Source: Wyeomyia smithii (lineage: Eukaryota; Arthropoda; Insecta; Diptera; Culicidae). Taken from it: a DNA stretch of 64,000 nt. Positions 1 through 10,161 of this stretch are shown in pieces. Each line of letters starts with the position of its first letter. The stretch's first letter is position 1. Location: positions 50,413,315-50,477,314 of the forward strand of contig NC_073696.1 in the NCBI RefSeq assembly GCF_029784165.1, in the 5' to 3' direction. The translations under genes and the position numbers were made by a program. Below the pieces are notes generated by a model. That model was given only the letters and a program-made list of their open reading frames with translations. It was not told where the DNA came from and made no database searches.

Positions 1-379
1 TGTATAGTGATCTGTTGAGCTCTCTGCGCTCTCGTGGCTAGTTCCGTTCGGTTATTGTCATCCAAACCGTACGTCGGACCAGTCGAGATTCTATCGGGGC
101 TCTTAAAAGACTATACGGAAAATAAGCACAAAGCAGTCACCGGAGACTGGGCGAAGCGCAAGAAAAGAAGAAAACAGTGCACAGTTGTAGCTTTTCCCCT
201 TGTACTTAAGTAACGCATAGCAAGGCTTAAATTTTTTTTTGCTCATTTCGGTCGGTGAATATAGATAGTTTTTGCGTTCTGCGGATTTTCGAATCGTCAG
301 CTAGTTGAGTAATAGAGTGGAAATTCCAGAAGATTGTTTCGCGAAAATTCGGAAGTTTAGTGATCGATCAACTCACCGA

Positions 380-403
380 ATGCTCGTTCGCAGGCATTTT
401 TAA
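380..403 (+). promoter_or_regulatory. uORF of 7 codons in the how leader
   Basis: ATG CTC GTT CGC AGG CAT TTT is followed by TAA. It ends about 720 bases before the main start, so reinitiation at How would be possible. It exists as a reading frame; an effect on translation is inferred. Confidence 0.35.
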
Positions 404-561
404 AAAAGATTGAGCTCTCTGCGCAGCAGGCTTAAGTATAGAGATACTCGTACAGAACCGTCGACGAAGACACGCCAATTGCACTCGCGGGGGGTTTCGC
501 TGAGCCGTAAAAAGCGAAGAAGTGCGTGGAGAGGAAACGCAGGGAGTCACGAGTGTGTTTT

Positions 562-567
562 ATGTGA
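562..567 (+). promoter_or_regulatory. Start-stop element (ATGTGA) in the how leader
   Basis: An ATG immediately followed by TGA forms a minimal upstream ORF. Such elements are known to stall initiating ribosomes in some genes. Whether it is in the mature leader depends on the unmapped transcription start and splicing. Confidence 0.35.
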
Positions 568-903
568 CCGAGTATTTCAGTAGTGAGCCGAGAATTCAAG
601 CACGGGTGTGACCGAGTGTGTTGGTGAGACACAATCGCGAGTGTAGTTACGAATTTCCGAAAATTGTTGTTTTTCGATTGTATCACTGTTTTTTTCATTT
701 TGGAAGCAAAGAGTTGTTCGATTCGAGTGAAGAAAGAAAGAAACCGCATTGAGCGAGTGTGTCGAAGATAGGAAGAAGCGTTACGAGTTGATTCATAGAA
801 ATTCCTCAACGTACACTAGTACAAAGAAAGTGGGTAAACAGTGTTCTTCACGGCGATCACAATCGAGTATTTTTTGACGAACGTGCAGGAATTGCTCAAA
901 GGG

Positions 904-921
904 ATGGAGATGCTGTACTAG
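904..921 (+). promoter_or_regulatory. uORF of 5 codons in the how leader
   Basis: ATG GAG ATG CTG TAC TAG, encoding MEMLY, ends about 200 bases before the How ATG. It is the last ATG before the main start, and no ATG lies between them. Confidence 0.35.
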
Positions 922-1127
922 TTTACACCAATAAGCGAGTGTAAATCAGAAAGGTTGTAGCCCGAATAACAAGCAGTCGAAAAGAGCCTAAAATTTACTA
1001 TCTTCTCTCTGTTTCTTCACTATAGTGCAAACGTGAACTATCAAACGATACCCAAAGAAAGAGAGAAAGAGAAATACATTAAAGCTAAGAGTTCTGCAGC
1101 ATAACAGGACTTTATAGATCGATCAAG

Positions 1128-2156
1128 ATGAGCACGTATTGCAATAGTGTCAGCTCGGAAAATAATTCCCAGACAACGCAGAGCATTGCGGACTATCTGG
1201 CACAGTTACTTAAGGATCGGAAACAGTTGGCCGCCTTTCCGAATGTGTTCAATCATGTTGAACGTTTACTGGATGAAGAAATCTCTAAAGTGAGGGCTTC
1301 ATTGTTCCAAATCAATGGAGTGACCAAAGAGCCCCTGTCACTTCCAGATGCTGAGGGAGAGCCAATCACGCTGAACGAGAAAGTTTACGTGCCCGTAAAA
1401 GAACACCCCGATTTCAACTTCGTAGGACGAATTCTCGGACCTAGAGGTATGACAGCGAAGCAGTTGGAGCAGGAGACTGGATGCAAGATTATGGTCCGGG
1501 GGAAAGGCTCGATGCGTGATAAGAAAAAAGAGGAAGCTAACAGGGGCAAACCCAACTGGGAGCATCTGTCGGATGATTTACATGTTCTGATCACAGTCGA
1601 AGATACAGAAAACCGAGCTGGAATCAAAATCAAACGTGCTCTGGAAGAGGTCAAGAAACTGTTGGTTCCCCACGCTGAAGGAGAAGACGAACTAAAGAAA
1701 CGCCAGCTTATGGAACTTGCGATAATCAATGGTACATATCGGGACTCCAGCACGAAAGCCGCTCCCACCGAATTGAACTTCGAAACAGCGTACGATGGTT
1801 GGAAGCAGCTGGCTGCTGAACAACGCCTCATGAACCCTGCAGCATTCACCGGTTTGACGACGAACCATTTGGCTGCCGCTGCAGCGAGAAATGCTGCCAA
1901 TCCTCTCGGTGCTCCGCTTATCCTGTCGCCACGAATCTCTGTGCCAACCACGGGCGCCAGTTTAATCACTGGCACGGCTCCTCCAACGATCGATCACACC
2001 ACCGGCCTGATATACACCACCACGCCGTACACCGACTACGCCAGCTATGCCACGCTAGCCGCTGCAAATCCGCTGCTCACGGAATACGCCGATCACAGTG
2101 TAGGTGCAATGAAAACTCAAAGAAGGCAATTCGCGCCTAGAGATCATCCTTACTAA
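1128..2156 (+). CDS. how: Held out wings (How), STAR-family KH-domain RNA-binding protein
   Basis: This 342-residue protein matches the fly How / vertebrate Quaking family. STAR proteins bind ACUAAY-type RNA sites and control mRNA splicing, stability and export; in flies How acts in muscle, tendon and glia. The full STAR module is present: QUA1 dimerisation helix (about residues 18-60, containing IADYLAQLLKDRKQLAAFPN), a maxi-KH domain (about 84-181) with the GPRG loop at 104-107, and QUA2 (about 182-208, KKRQLMELAIINGTYRD). An Ala/Pro/Thr-rich tail follows, including NPLLTEYADHSVGAMK. The start at 1128 is the first in-frame ATG and gives a normal N terminus. No intron interrupts the frame. 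The protein stops straight after RDHPY (residues 338-342), inside the HPYQR motif that retains the long isoform in the nucleus. It could be a native single-coding-exon gene or a retrocopy. The family assignment is very secure. Confidence 0.95.
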   Translation: MSTYCNSVSSENNSQTTQSIADYLAQLLKDRKQLAAFPNVFNHVERLLDEEISKVRASLFQINGVTKEPLSLPDAEGEPITLNEKVYVPVKEHPDFNFVGRILGPRGMTAKQLEQETGCKIMVRGKGSMRDKKKEEANRGKPNWEHLSDDLHVLITVEDTENRAGIKIKRALEEVKKLLVPHAEGEDELKKRQLMELAIINGTYRDSSTKAAPTELNFETAYDGWKQLAAEQRLMNPAAFTGLTTNHLAAAAARNAANPLGAPLILSPRISVPTTGASLITGTAPPTIDHTTGLIYTTTPYTDYASYATLAAANPLLTEYADHSVGAMKTQRRQFAPRDHPY

Positions 2157-4340
2157 AACCGGGCAATGGGGCAATAATCAGCAATCAAACAAACACGCAT
2201 AAAACACACATAATTTATATATATTTCTATTTTATAACTCTATTTTTATAACTTTTTTGTTTTTAATCATTGTTAATTCTGAAATGATATAAAATTGCAC
2301 TCACATCTAATAATTTAGAAGATCTTACATCTGATATAACACGATAGAAGTGTTTAGAATTCTATTAAAACCAACTTGTCAATAACGATCTAAAATTGAA
2401 CAATTAAAAAAAAAAGAGTCGAAAGGAGGAAACCCATACCAATCTTGCTATTTTATTAATCATTGTTGATCATTCTATCCTACTCTTACACCCTCCTTCA
2501 GCAGCAACAAGATAATCATCTCAATGAATGTCCGAATGACTAACACATATGAACACACACACTAGAATTTTACTAAAGCAGCCATAGCATAGTAGAAACA
2601 ACATAATTCTTTTTTAATTCTCTAATCATGATTAGCAAAACTCGATGAAAATATTCATATAGTAAAAAACCCACCATCCACAAAACACAAACATAAAAAA
2701 TTACACCCGCAGTTGTGCGCACTCTTTCAGAAACAAGTAGCAACAAACAAAGCAAGCAAACGTTTGTCAACAAACGATGCCTAATCGAAGTATGTCCTGC
2801 GAACAAACTGAAGCATATGATTCGTTGACCCTTCTCGTATTAACTTGGTGCCATGGTAGTCTCGAAATATTTACAAATAAAACGTCGTTGGAAGGAAATT
2901 TTGCAAATCGAAAGGAAGTCGAGTGGGAATGAGAGCTAAGCTTTTGTTCACCGGTGTCTTCCTGCTGGAAAATTGTCTAAGCGATAAATTTTTTCCACAA
3001 GTATTCGTTATTTAATATACAGAAAAAAAAAAAAACAAAAAGTTTCCACCTTTCTCGCCGCGCCACTGCTTGATCCACAAATGTGCAGCAAAGTAGGCGC
3101 GCGAACGGCAACTAGAGCTATTGATAAGTTTTTTGTTTGCGTGTGAGCGCTGATTTTCTTCTATTCGATGGAAAACAAACAAAAACCAGCAACAACAAAA
3201 CCCCTTTACTGAAGTAAGCCAGAGATTTTTACCTTAATTATTTAACAACAACTCTTAGATTGAATGTAGAGTCCTCGATTCTCACACAATAACGTCCCTG
3301 CTACAAAAAAAATTAAACAAAAAGGGGGACAAGAATAACACGTAATCTCAGAAATTATTAATAATTAGATGTGTTTTAACTGTTAGAGTTAATTTATACA
3401 TTGTATAGAACGCTAAGTGTATAGATAAGAGCAAAACACAATTTTATTTTTAGTACGATGAAATGAAGTCTATTTTATTATATTAACGTATTAACAAGAA
3501 ATCAATTGCAAACGAAATTGCAAATAAAACAATAACGTAACTAGCAAAAACAATGGAATAGTAACAAAAAAGCAGCAAAATGCAAGTAGAAAACAAACGA
3601 GAATCCAATAATAACTCATCTTTAAGCAAAAAACTAGTAAAACAATCTCTTATCATGTTGTTATTAATGACGCTATCACAATCTCTTGATTAATACCTTT
3701 CTCTTTTAACTACAAACGCTACCATTCATCGGAATCGGTGGAAAACCAAACAACACAAATCTGCAAATTCCGCAACTCGCTAGTTGTCTGTCGTTCTGCA
3801 TAAGTACTAAAACCGACTCGAGAAGCGAACAGTGTCTCTCAGTAAGTTTGTCCGATTAACAATTCTAATAATGCTTCTTAAGAATCCTGTAGATATGCGC
3901 ATACGCATTGACTTGTACAATTTACTAAAAGCAAACAAACAAAAAAAAAAGTTGAATGTCAGTAGCACTAAAACTAATAGTTCATTGAAACGGCAATGCA
4001 TTTCTAAGGGAGCACCGAATATCAGAATAAAATAATGTACTAGAGAACTTAACCCATCATTAACATGTAATCACTCTATTAATATGAATTAATATTTTTG
4101 TATGTCGAGCAATTGTAATGATTCTAGTAACACGAAGCGCAAATTGTTCAGAATGGAATAATACTTTCTCTAACCAGAATAGGCCGAATAATGAATCATT
4201 AATTGTTAGCCCAGAGAAACTCAATACGTTATTATTAATATCCGCTATCTTTTTTATCATTATTAACGTTTCTTAGTTTAATAATTCAAGTGCACTTCTA
4301 GTAATAATATTTGAATAAAGTTAATACTAAAATAACAATT
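2157..4340 (+). other. how: how 3' untranslated region
   Basis: About 2.2 kb of AT-rich sequence without long ORFs follows the stop. Canonical AATAAA signals lie at 2876-2881, 3523-3528, 4026-4031 and 4314-4319, so alternative polyadenylation is possible. ACTAA-type motifs occur repeatedly: ACTAAC at 2539-2544, ACTAAT at 3973-3978, and ACTAAA at 2152-2157, 2572-2577, 3806-3811, 3924-3929, 3967-3972 and 4326-4331, the last close to a TAAC. The 3' end is inferred from the last signal, not mapped. Confidence 0.6.
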
Positions 4341-4770
4341 ATAACTCTTTTTATTTATTCACCTCTCTTCAACTCACAACTTACTGATACTTCACCTCTT
4401 GCTATCCTCTAATAAATGTAACAACTCACACCTACTACCTGTAAAATTACGTCTTTCTTTTACGTTACTGACCCTCACGAAACAAAAAAAAATATGTGCT
4501 TCACTCGTTGGAAAGAATAATCCTCTCACACAATGGCATTTGGAACGCATAACGCATAAATCGTTCGTCGGAAGTGCTTATCATCAACCTGTAGTTAATT
4601 GTCTCGTGTCTGTACTTAAAATTGGTTTGTATTCATATTCTTAGCCTGGCCTGGGGTATGTGCTGAATTTGCTGAACAAGTTTATGCTGAATGGGACGCC
4701 GTTTTCGCATTTTCGGTTGCCTTGCTGTAAATGTAAATATTATTTTATAAGTGAATAACATTGTTGTGCC
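4341..4770. other. No feature seen, between how 3' end and first transposon
   Basis: AT-rich sequence with no recognised element. It may still be part of a longer how 3' tail. Confidence 0.3.
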
Positions 4771-4778
4771 CCTGTGTG

Positions 4779-5571
4779 CAGAGATGCCAGACTTTTTTTT
4801 GGCAAGTCTGTATAATCCATAAAAATGTCTGTATAAGTCTGTATACCGCTGCGAAAAAAAGTTACCGATACATTGATATCTAATTATTTGTCGACCTGTC
4901 AGATTGTTTTGTTTTATTGCTTGTTTTGATTGTTCTTTTTCGAGTCTATCATAGTTGGTCGATTAATCGATAACTAATTTATCTTTTAAATCTAAGTAAC
5001 ACATAGAAGTAAGAGTCTTTCCCGTGATAAAAATCGTCGTTCGTCGTAATGTAGCTAAACTGATACATGATGGCAGAAGTCTCGCGGTTATAAAAATAGT
5101 ACCTTCAAGGTTTGGGACATTTTAAGCAATTCTTCAACGTTGGATATTGCTCCGAATAGAACAAACGGTCTTTTCACCAATATAACCTGCATGGCAATCG
5201 ATCGAGACAATCAGCTGTTTGTTACTGGGGGCGAAACAGGCAGATTAGTGCCCACGGGGCCGATAAAAACCCCGATAGCCTGACTCGATTCCCGTTGTCA
5301 TGATTTCACTCTCAAAAACGCAAGATTAATATGTTCAGCAAAGTGTTCAGTTCCTAGTTCACTTTTTCCAGCAACGGCTACAGTGACTTTTGGTTTTTGT
5401 GTTCGTTTTTTTTTGTGTATACTGGTAAAACCATAATGTAGAATATCAGATATCTGTGTAATATCTGTATTATACTAAATGTCTGTATAAAATCTGTAGG
5501 CTTATGCGTGTCTGTATCGCAACACAGAAAGTCTGTATAATACAGATTTGTCTGTATATCTGGCATCTCTG
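4779..5571. mobile_element. Non-autonomous hAT-type element with perfect 8-bp TSD
   Basis: Both ends carry the 13-base inverted repeat CAGAGATGCCAGA, and the element is flanked by identical 8-bp copies of CCTGTGTG at 4771-4778 and 5572-5579. An 8-bp TSD and a CAG-starting terminal repeat fit the hAT superfamily. Subterminal GTCTGTATAA-type repeats crowd both ends. No transposase is encoded. The interior includes a fragment of a WD-repeat gene, so this is a candidate gene-capturing element. Confidence 0.85.
5030..5280 (+). pseudogene. WD-repeat protein fragment captured inside the hAT element
   Basis: Translation gives HDGRSLAVIK, then after a one-base loss in an A-run at 5092-5096 the next frame reads STFKVWDIL (from 5098). 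About 25 codons later comes ITCMAIDRDNQLFVTGGETG, ending in TGA at 5281-5283. A KVWD strand followed by a new ITC...TGG...TG repeat start is the usual WD40 layout. Frameshift, stop and lack of a start show it is a dead fragment. The parent gene was not identified. The WD40 call rests on about 60 residues and is moderately sure. Confidence 0.6.
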
Positions 5572-6330
5572 CCTGTGTGGTGGGGCAGCTCGTGACAGAA
5601 GTAGCAATGGGCAAGATCGATCCGATTTTTGCAAAATCGATCTTTTCTAGCCGGTTCATCGATTTTTTGAATCGATTTCTCTGCACGCGATCTTCTGCTG
5701 AATCGATCCTTTGGATGGCAAGATCGTTTTTTCCGCCTGAAAAATAAATGTGTGCAAAACGGATTTAAAACAATAGTGATTGCATTTATTGTTGCTAACG
5801 TAATCTGCGGCCGAATTCCGAGAACACTTTTCTTTGAAGAGAAGAAAATTTCTTTATTGATACCTAGTATACGAATTTTTTTTTCTTCTCTCCGAAGAAG
5901 TGTGTGCTCGGAATTCGGACACTGATCTGAAAAATGTGTCAATTTTTTACCGGGATGTCCATAGTTGAAGAATGGGCTAAAATTCAATAGACATGAAACC
6001 GACAAAAAAGCATTTCAAATGTTTTTGTTGGTTCAAACAATTGTCTACGTCCATGACAACTTTTTTCATGAGTATGTCACCACCCCCATTTCCAGCTTTT
6101 CACGAACGGTAATGGCGTATAGTGCACACAGCCCATTTTGACGTTTTCTGTAGGTCAGGGAAGCTGGATAACCTTGTCGTCGAGTTGAAAAAGAACAATC
6201 CGCAGCCAAATTAAGTCCCTCCAATATTTTTAACGCAGTAACCATTTTTTGCCTTTGTAAACGCGACATCAATGGACAAATCCGTATGAAATTTGGCTAA
6301 TACGCATGCGTTGTGAAATATATCAAGGAT

Positions 6331-6556
6331 TAGGGGTGGGTGAAACGGCTCTTTTGCAAGTGCGGCTCTAAACCGACTCATGGTTCACAATGATTCACGA
6401 GCGTTGACAGTTCGTGTTGTCTCAGTAAACTTCGGGTTCGCGCGAACCAAACAGTTCTGGTGCGCCCGAAGAACCGTGGTTCTTTTTCGTGAGCCGTTCG
6501 TTCTTTCGCTCTTTCCTAAGAACCGGTTCATATGAACGGGGATTCGCCCATACCTA
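6331..6556. mobile_element. 226-bp hAT-like MITE
   Basis: The left end TAGGGGTGGGTGAA pairs with the reverse complement of the right end, TAGGTATGGGCGAA. Flanks tcaaggat (6323-6330) and gcgaggat (6557-6564) match at 6 of 8 positions, a worn 8-bp TSD. The body has internally inverted GAACCG/CGGTTC motifs. Confidence 0.55.
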
Positions 6557-6683
6557 GCGAGGATGAAGAGAACGACGAGACAAGTTTGCATCTCGAACTG
6601 AATATAAATTACCAGACCACAGACCGTCTCGAAAGTTTGACATATATTGTATACAATCATTACTATCTGATTGGTGTACATTG

Positions 6684-7035
6684 GGGTGGCAATGGAAATT
6701 GACTTTGACAGTTTTATTTAGAAGTAGTGTTCAAAATTTCGCCTTCACGAACAGTTAGCAAAATTTCGATTTTTTGGATAACACCCGACCTCGACATTTT
6801 ATACATTTCTAATAACCAGTTCACATGATGTAATATCGCCCAACTTGATTTCAAATCCCATACTCCAAATTTTCCGTGAAAACTAGATGTATGTATGTTT
6901 CAAGATACGCGATATCACGTGATATCTGCTATAGTGTGAACAAGGCATAAGACATTTGGCACAAAAAAAAAACTATTACAAACTGTGCTTTTCTTTATAA
7001 GTCGAGAAAGTGAAACTTAGACCAAATACTCCTGA
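6684..7035. repeat. Worn relative of the inverted-repeat arm near 40.2 kb
   Basis: The stretch beginning GGGTGGCAATGGAAATTGAC and followed by TTAGAAGTAGTG resembles the reverse complement of 40100-40252. Similarity fades towards 7035, so the boundary is approximate. Confidence 0.4.
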
Positions 7036-7477
7036 ATTCCGATTTAGCTGAAATTTTGCATTGCATTGGATATTGAATTTACCATTTTGGATATTAGCCA
7101 ACATTATTTCATATTTGCTACCTCTGCAAGTGCACTTTTTGAAAATTGGCTTCCGTAGGGTCGTTGTTTGCTATCGTTGTGGGTGTTTACTATCAAGCAC
7201 CATTTTTTTTATTTAGGTAGAAAAGGCATATGCGCTTATTTTTCAACTATGAGTAGCGGGGTACTCGTTAACTCAAATATTGCAAAAGTTAAATTGAATG
7301 GTCGTGTATATGCCGTGCTGTATTCTGTTCTGCATGGTGTCGCGCTCGCCATTTTTGTTTATTTGAGTTTGTTCTGCGGGTGTTCCGATTTTTTTTATGA
7401 ATTGGGTTGTTCAGCTATACCAGTTTTTCATATCATTTGAATGATCTGAATTTTCCAAGTGGAACGTGATTTAAATA

Positions 7478-8078
7478 TACTACAAGGTATACAGCCCTAG
7501 GGGTTGTATGAAATGGTGACGTAGGACTTAATATATAATATATGCTAAACTAAATATTATTATATGCTGCGCTAAACTGTTCATAGGTAACACTACCGTT
7601 TATTTTTGATAGTCGTTATTTTAAAACTAACGATGCATGAATACATGAAAATTTTACACTAGTAGTAGTTGCGAAAATTCTCATAACTCTTATCTTCTAG
7701 CATCTATAGTTCTGAAAAGAGCCGATTCCATAATATTCAGTTAGAAATTCATGCTACAGAACGCTGATAATCGCACCATGAATATTTTGTTGGCCGCGCA
7801 TAAAATTTGCTCTCCGCTGTGCCCTCCAGTAGCTGTGCCAGCAAAATATCCTGCAGCGTACGATGGTAACTGTTGCTGCCGTGTGCAGAATAAAGGTAAC
7901 ATGCTCCGGGGTGCCTGGAAGTTGACTCGTATGCAGCTCTCGTTTCTCAATGTCGCGAAGCTTTAACAGCTGCACCGCACTCGCTATTGTGAAACAAACT
8001 AAACTGAAGCTGAATTTTCCACACGCAATCTTTTAAATCGAGTTCAGCGTAGATTTTTACCATTAAGGCGTGGCCACG
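7478..8078 (+). repeat. Unidentified 600-bp repeat, copy 1
   Basis: Begins TACTACAAGGTATACAGCCC, includes a near-palindrome around CCTAGG, and ends near TAAGGCGTGGCCACG. It is highly similar to 48436-49023 over its whole length and to 8324-8826 over its last 500 bases. Overlapping short ORFs exist on both strands, but none is convincingly conserved as protein. No inverted ends or family match is recognised. Confidence 0.75.
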
Positions 8079-8323
8079 TAGCTTATAGAAAAAGAGAGAA
8101 ACAAACCAAACCATCTTCAATACTACTGAGTGATTTTCATAAGCATCAAAAGAAAGTTTTTGCTTTCCCGATGCGAAAATCACTCTGGTTCTTAGATTAA
8201 CTAATTTTCGTTGCTAATATTTGACTGATAACGGTGTTCGAGTGAACACAAACAAACAATTAAACCGGAGAATCACTCAATTTAGCAGTAAAAATTCTTG
8301 AAATGAGGGTTATATCTTGTGAT

Positions 8324-8826
8324 AAACTATTCATAGGCAACACTTCCGTTTATCTCTGGTGCGCCCTGGTCGTTATTGTAAAAATGATTATTTAGAATTA
8401 GATGAACATTTCACATTATAACTCTTATCTTCATCATCTCATAGTTCTGAAAAGAACCGATTTCATAATCTTCAGCTCGAAATGTATGCTACAGAATGCT
8501 GATGATCACAGCACCACCGGTAGCATCGATTATTTTGTTGGTCGCGTATAAAATTTGCTCTCCGCTGTGCCCTCCAGCAGCTGTGCCAGCAAAATATCCT
8601 GCAGCGTACAATGGTTATTGTTGCTGCCGTGTGCAGAATAAAGGTAACATGCTCCGCGGTGCCTGGAAGTTGACTCGTATGCAGCTCTCGTTTCTCAATG
8701 TCGCGAAGCTTTAACAGCTGCACCGCACTCGCTATTGTGGAACAAACTAAACTTAAGCTGAATTTTCCACACGCAGTCTTTTGTATCGAGTTCAGCGTAG
8801 ATTTTTACCATTAAGGCGTGACCACG
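8324..8826 (+). repeat. Unidentified 600-bp repeat, copy 2 (5' truncated)
   Basis: It starts at AAACTATTCATAGGCAACAC, lacking about the first 90 bases of copy 1, and runs in the same direction about 250 bases downstream. The block around TCCGCTGTGCCCTCCAG is nearly identical in both. It may be a local duplication or a separate insertion. Confidence 0.75.
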
Positions 8827-9194
8827 CAGCTTAGACAAAGACTTACAAACCAAAACACTTTGTTGAGTCGAAATATGTAGGTAGCGGAATTTATTTCGTC
8901 CATGTTATTGTTATCTGTGCTTGGGAAGCAAGCCAATAACGAGGGAAATGTATGGGAAAGCTTGACCTTGGAACTTTTCACCTTTTCCACCATTAAGCAA
9001 CAATGTTGAACATAATATCAAAAAATTGTTACACATTTTATTTATCCACCGACATATAAATGACTAAGATGCATTAAGTCGTTCGCTTGCTATAACCGTT
9101 TGAAATCTGACGCAACATTTGCCAGTTTCATTTTCATTTTCACAAAGTGTAATCTAGTATAGAAAACAAAGACGTAGTCCTACGTCAAAAATTC

Positions 9195-9341
9195 TATCAT
9201 TGTCCTTCGCTTTTTAAATCACGATTTAAAACTTCTTGAAATCTGCTTGAAACCGCTACAATGACAGTTCGCCCATCTACCAACTGTCATTGTAACGATT
9301 TAGAGCGAATTTTTATTTTTCATAACCGAAGGAAAATGATA
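9195..9341. repeat. 147-bp foldback repeat
   Basis: Outer arms TATCATTGTCCTTCG (9195-9209) and CGAAGGAAAATGATA (9327-9341) pair at 14 of 15 positions. Inner arms (ACAATGACAGTT / AACTGTCATTGT) pair perfectly. Probably a small MITE; no TSD was settled. Confidence 0.55.
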
Positions 9342-9435
9342 AAAAGTTTTAAAAAATCACGTTTTGCTTAAAAAAAATACACTCTTTTGGATGATATATT
9401 AAAATCGGAAATCCGTGAATAACTGAACAACCTAA

Positions 9436-10012
9436 TTAGAGTCAGGTTTTTTTTAAGCGGTTTTTCTATACGCGGATTTTTTTATGAGTTTTTTTACGCA
9501 GATTTTTGAGCTAACGCGGTTTTTTACGCGGATTTTTGAATTAACGCGGTTTTTTTACGCGGATTTTTGAATTAACGCTTTTTTTTACGCGACACCGCGC
9601 TAATTCAAAACAATTTTCGCGAATTTCCGAATTAACGTGGGTTCGGAACCAGAAACGTTTAAGTGTTTATCTAGTAAAAGACTTAGTCCAAAAAATACCC
9701 TCCGCCGACCGAAAGATCCGGAATGACCGTCAAAGAGGACAATTTTAAATTCTGGTTCTAGAGCGTCTCGGGTTTTTTCTAAAGCCCTTCTTGCTGGACT
9801 ACTTTACGCGGATTTAAAAAAAAACGTGTTTTTCTACGCGGATTTTTAAATTAGCGAGGTTTTTTTTACGCGGATTTTTGAATGAGCGCGTTTTTTTTAC
9901 GCGGATTTTCGATTTTTGAATGAGCGCTTTTTTAACGCGGATTTTCGAATTACCGCGGTTTTTATGCGTTTTTTTACGAGGTACGTATCCCCCGCGTAAA
10001 AAAACCTGACTG
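9436..10012. mobile_element. TA-flanked MITE with a satellite-like interior
   Basis: The ends AGTCAGGTTTTTTT (near 9439) and its complement AAAAAAACCTGACT (up to about 10011) sit next to TA, as in Tc1/mariner-type insertions. The body repeats ACGCGGATTTTTGAATTA-like units many times, which are variants of the terminal repeat itself. A less repetitive block lies at 9610-9800. No ORF. Confidence 0.65.
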
Positions 10013-10049
10013 TATACAGGTTTGGATTGCTCTTAGTGCATCCGAAACA

Positions 10050-10161
10050 ATAGACCATTTCACGAACTGACAGGTGTCATGGATCCTGCTGATGTTCTTG
10101 ATGCTTTCACGTGCATTATGTTCATGAATCAAGTTCCCAAACGTCTCGTGAAATGGTCTAT
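10050..10161. mobile_element. 112-bp MITE with perfect 16-bp inverted ends
   Basis: ATAGACCATTTCACGA at 10050-10065 is the exact reverse complement of 10146-10161. Reading the outer TA as target site gives a Tc1/mariner-like TA duplication. No coding capacity. Confidence 0.7.

Larger units (their letters stand above)
1..1127 (+). other. how: how 5' leader (5' UTR and possibly promoter-proximal sequence)
   Basis: This sequence lies directly upstream of the How start codon and is probably transcribed leader. Only four ATG triplets occur, and they make three very short upstream ORFs: a 7-codon one at 380-403, a start-stop ATG-TGA at 562-567 and a 5-codon one at 904-921, which contains two of the ATGs. 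No TATA box or certain transcription start is visible, so the promoter may lie outside the window or the leader may be spliced. Calling it UTR is inference from position and the scarcity of ATGs. Confidence 0.6.

Noticed and set aside
1385..1975. A 196-codon ORF on the minus strand
   Set aside because: It lies wholly antisense to the well supported How coding region and has no domain of its own.
2154..2177. Stop-codon readthrough extending How to NRAMGQ
   Set aside because: The stop is TAA followed by A, not a leaky TGA-C context, and the extension is six residues without a proven relative.
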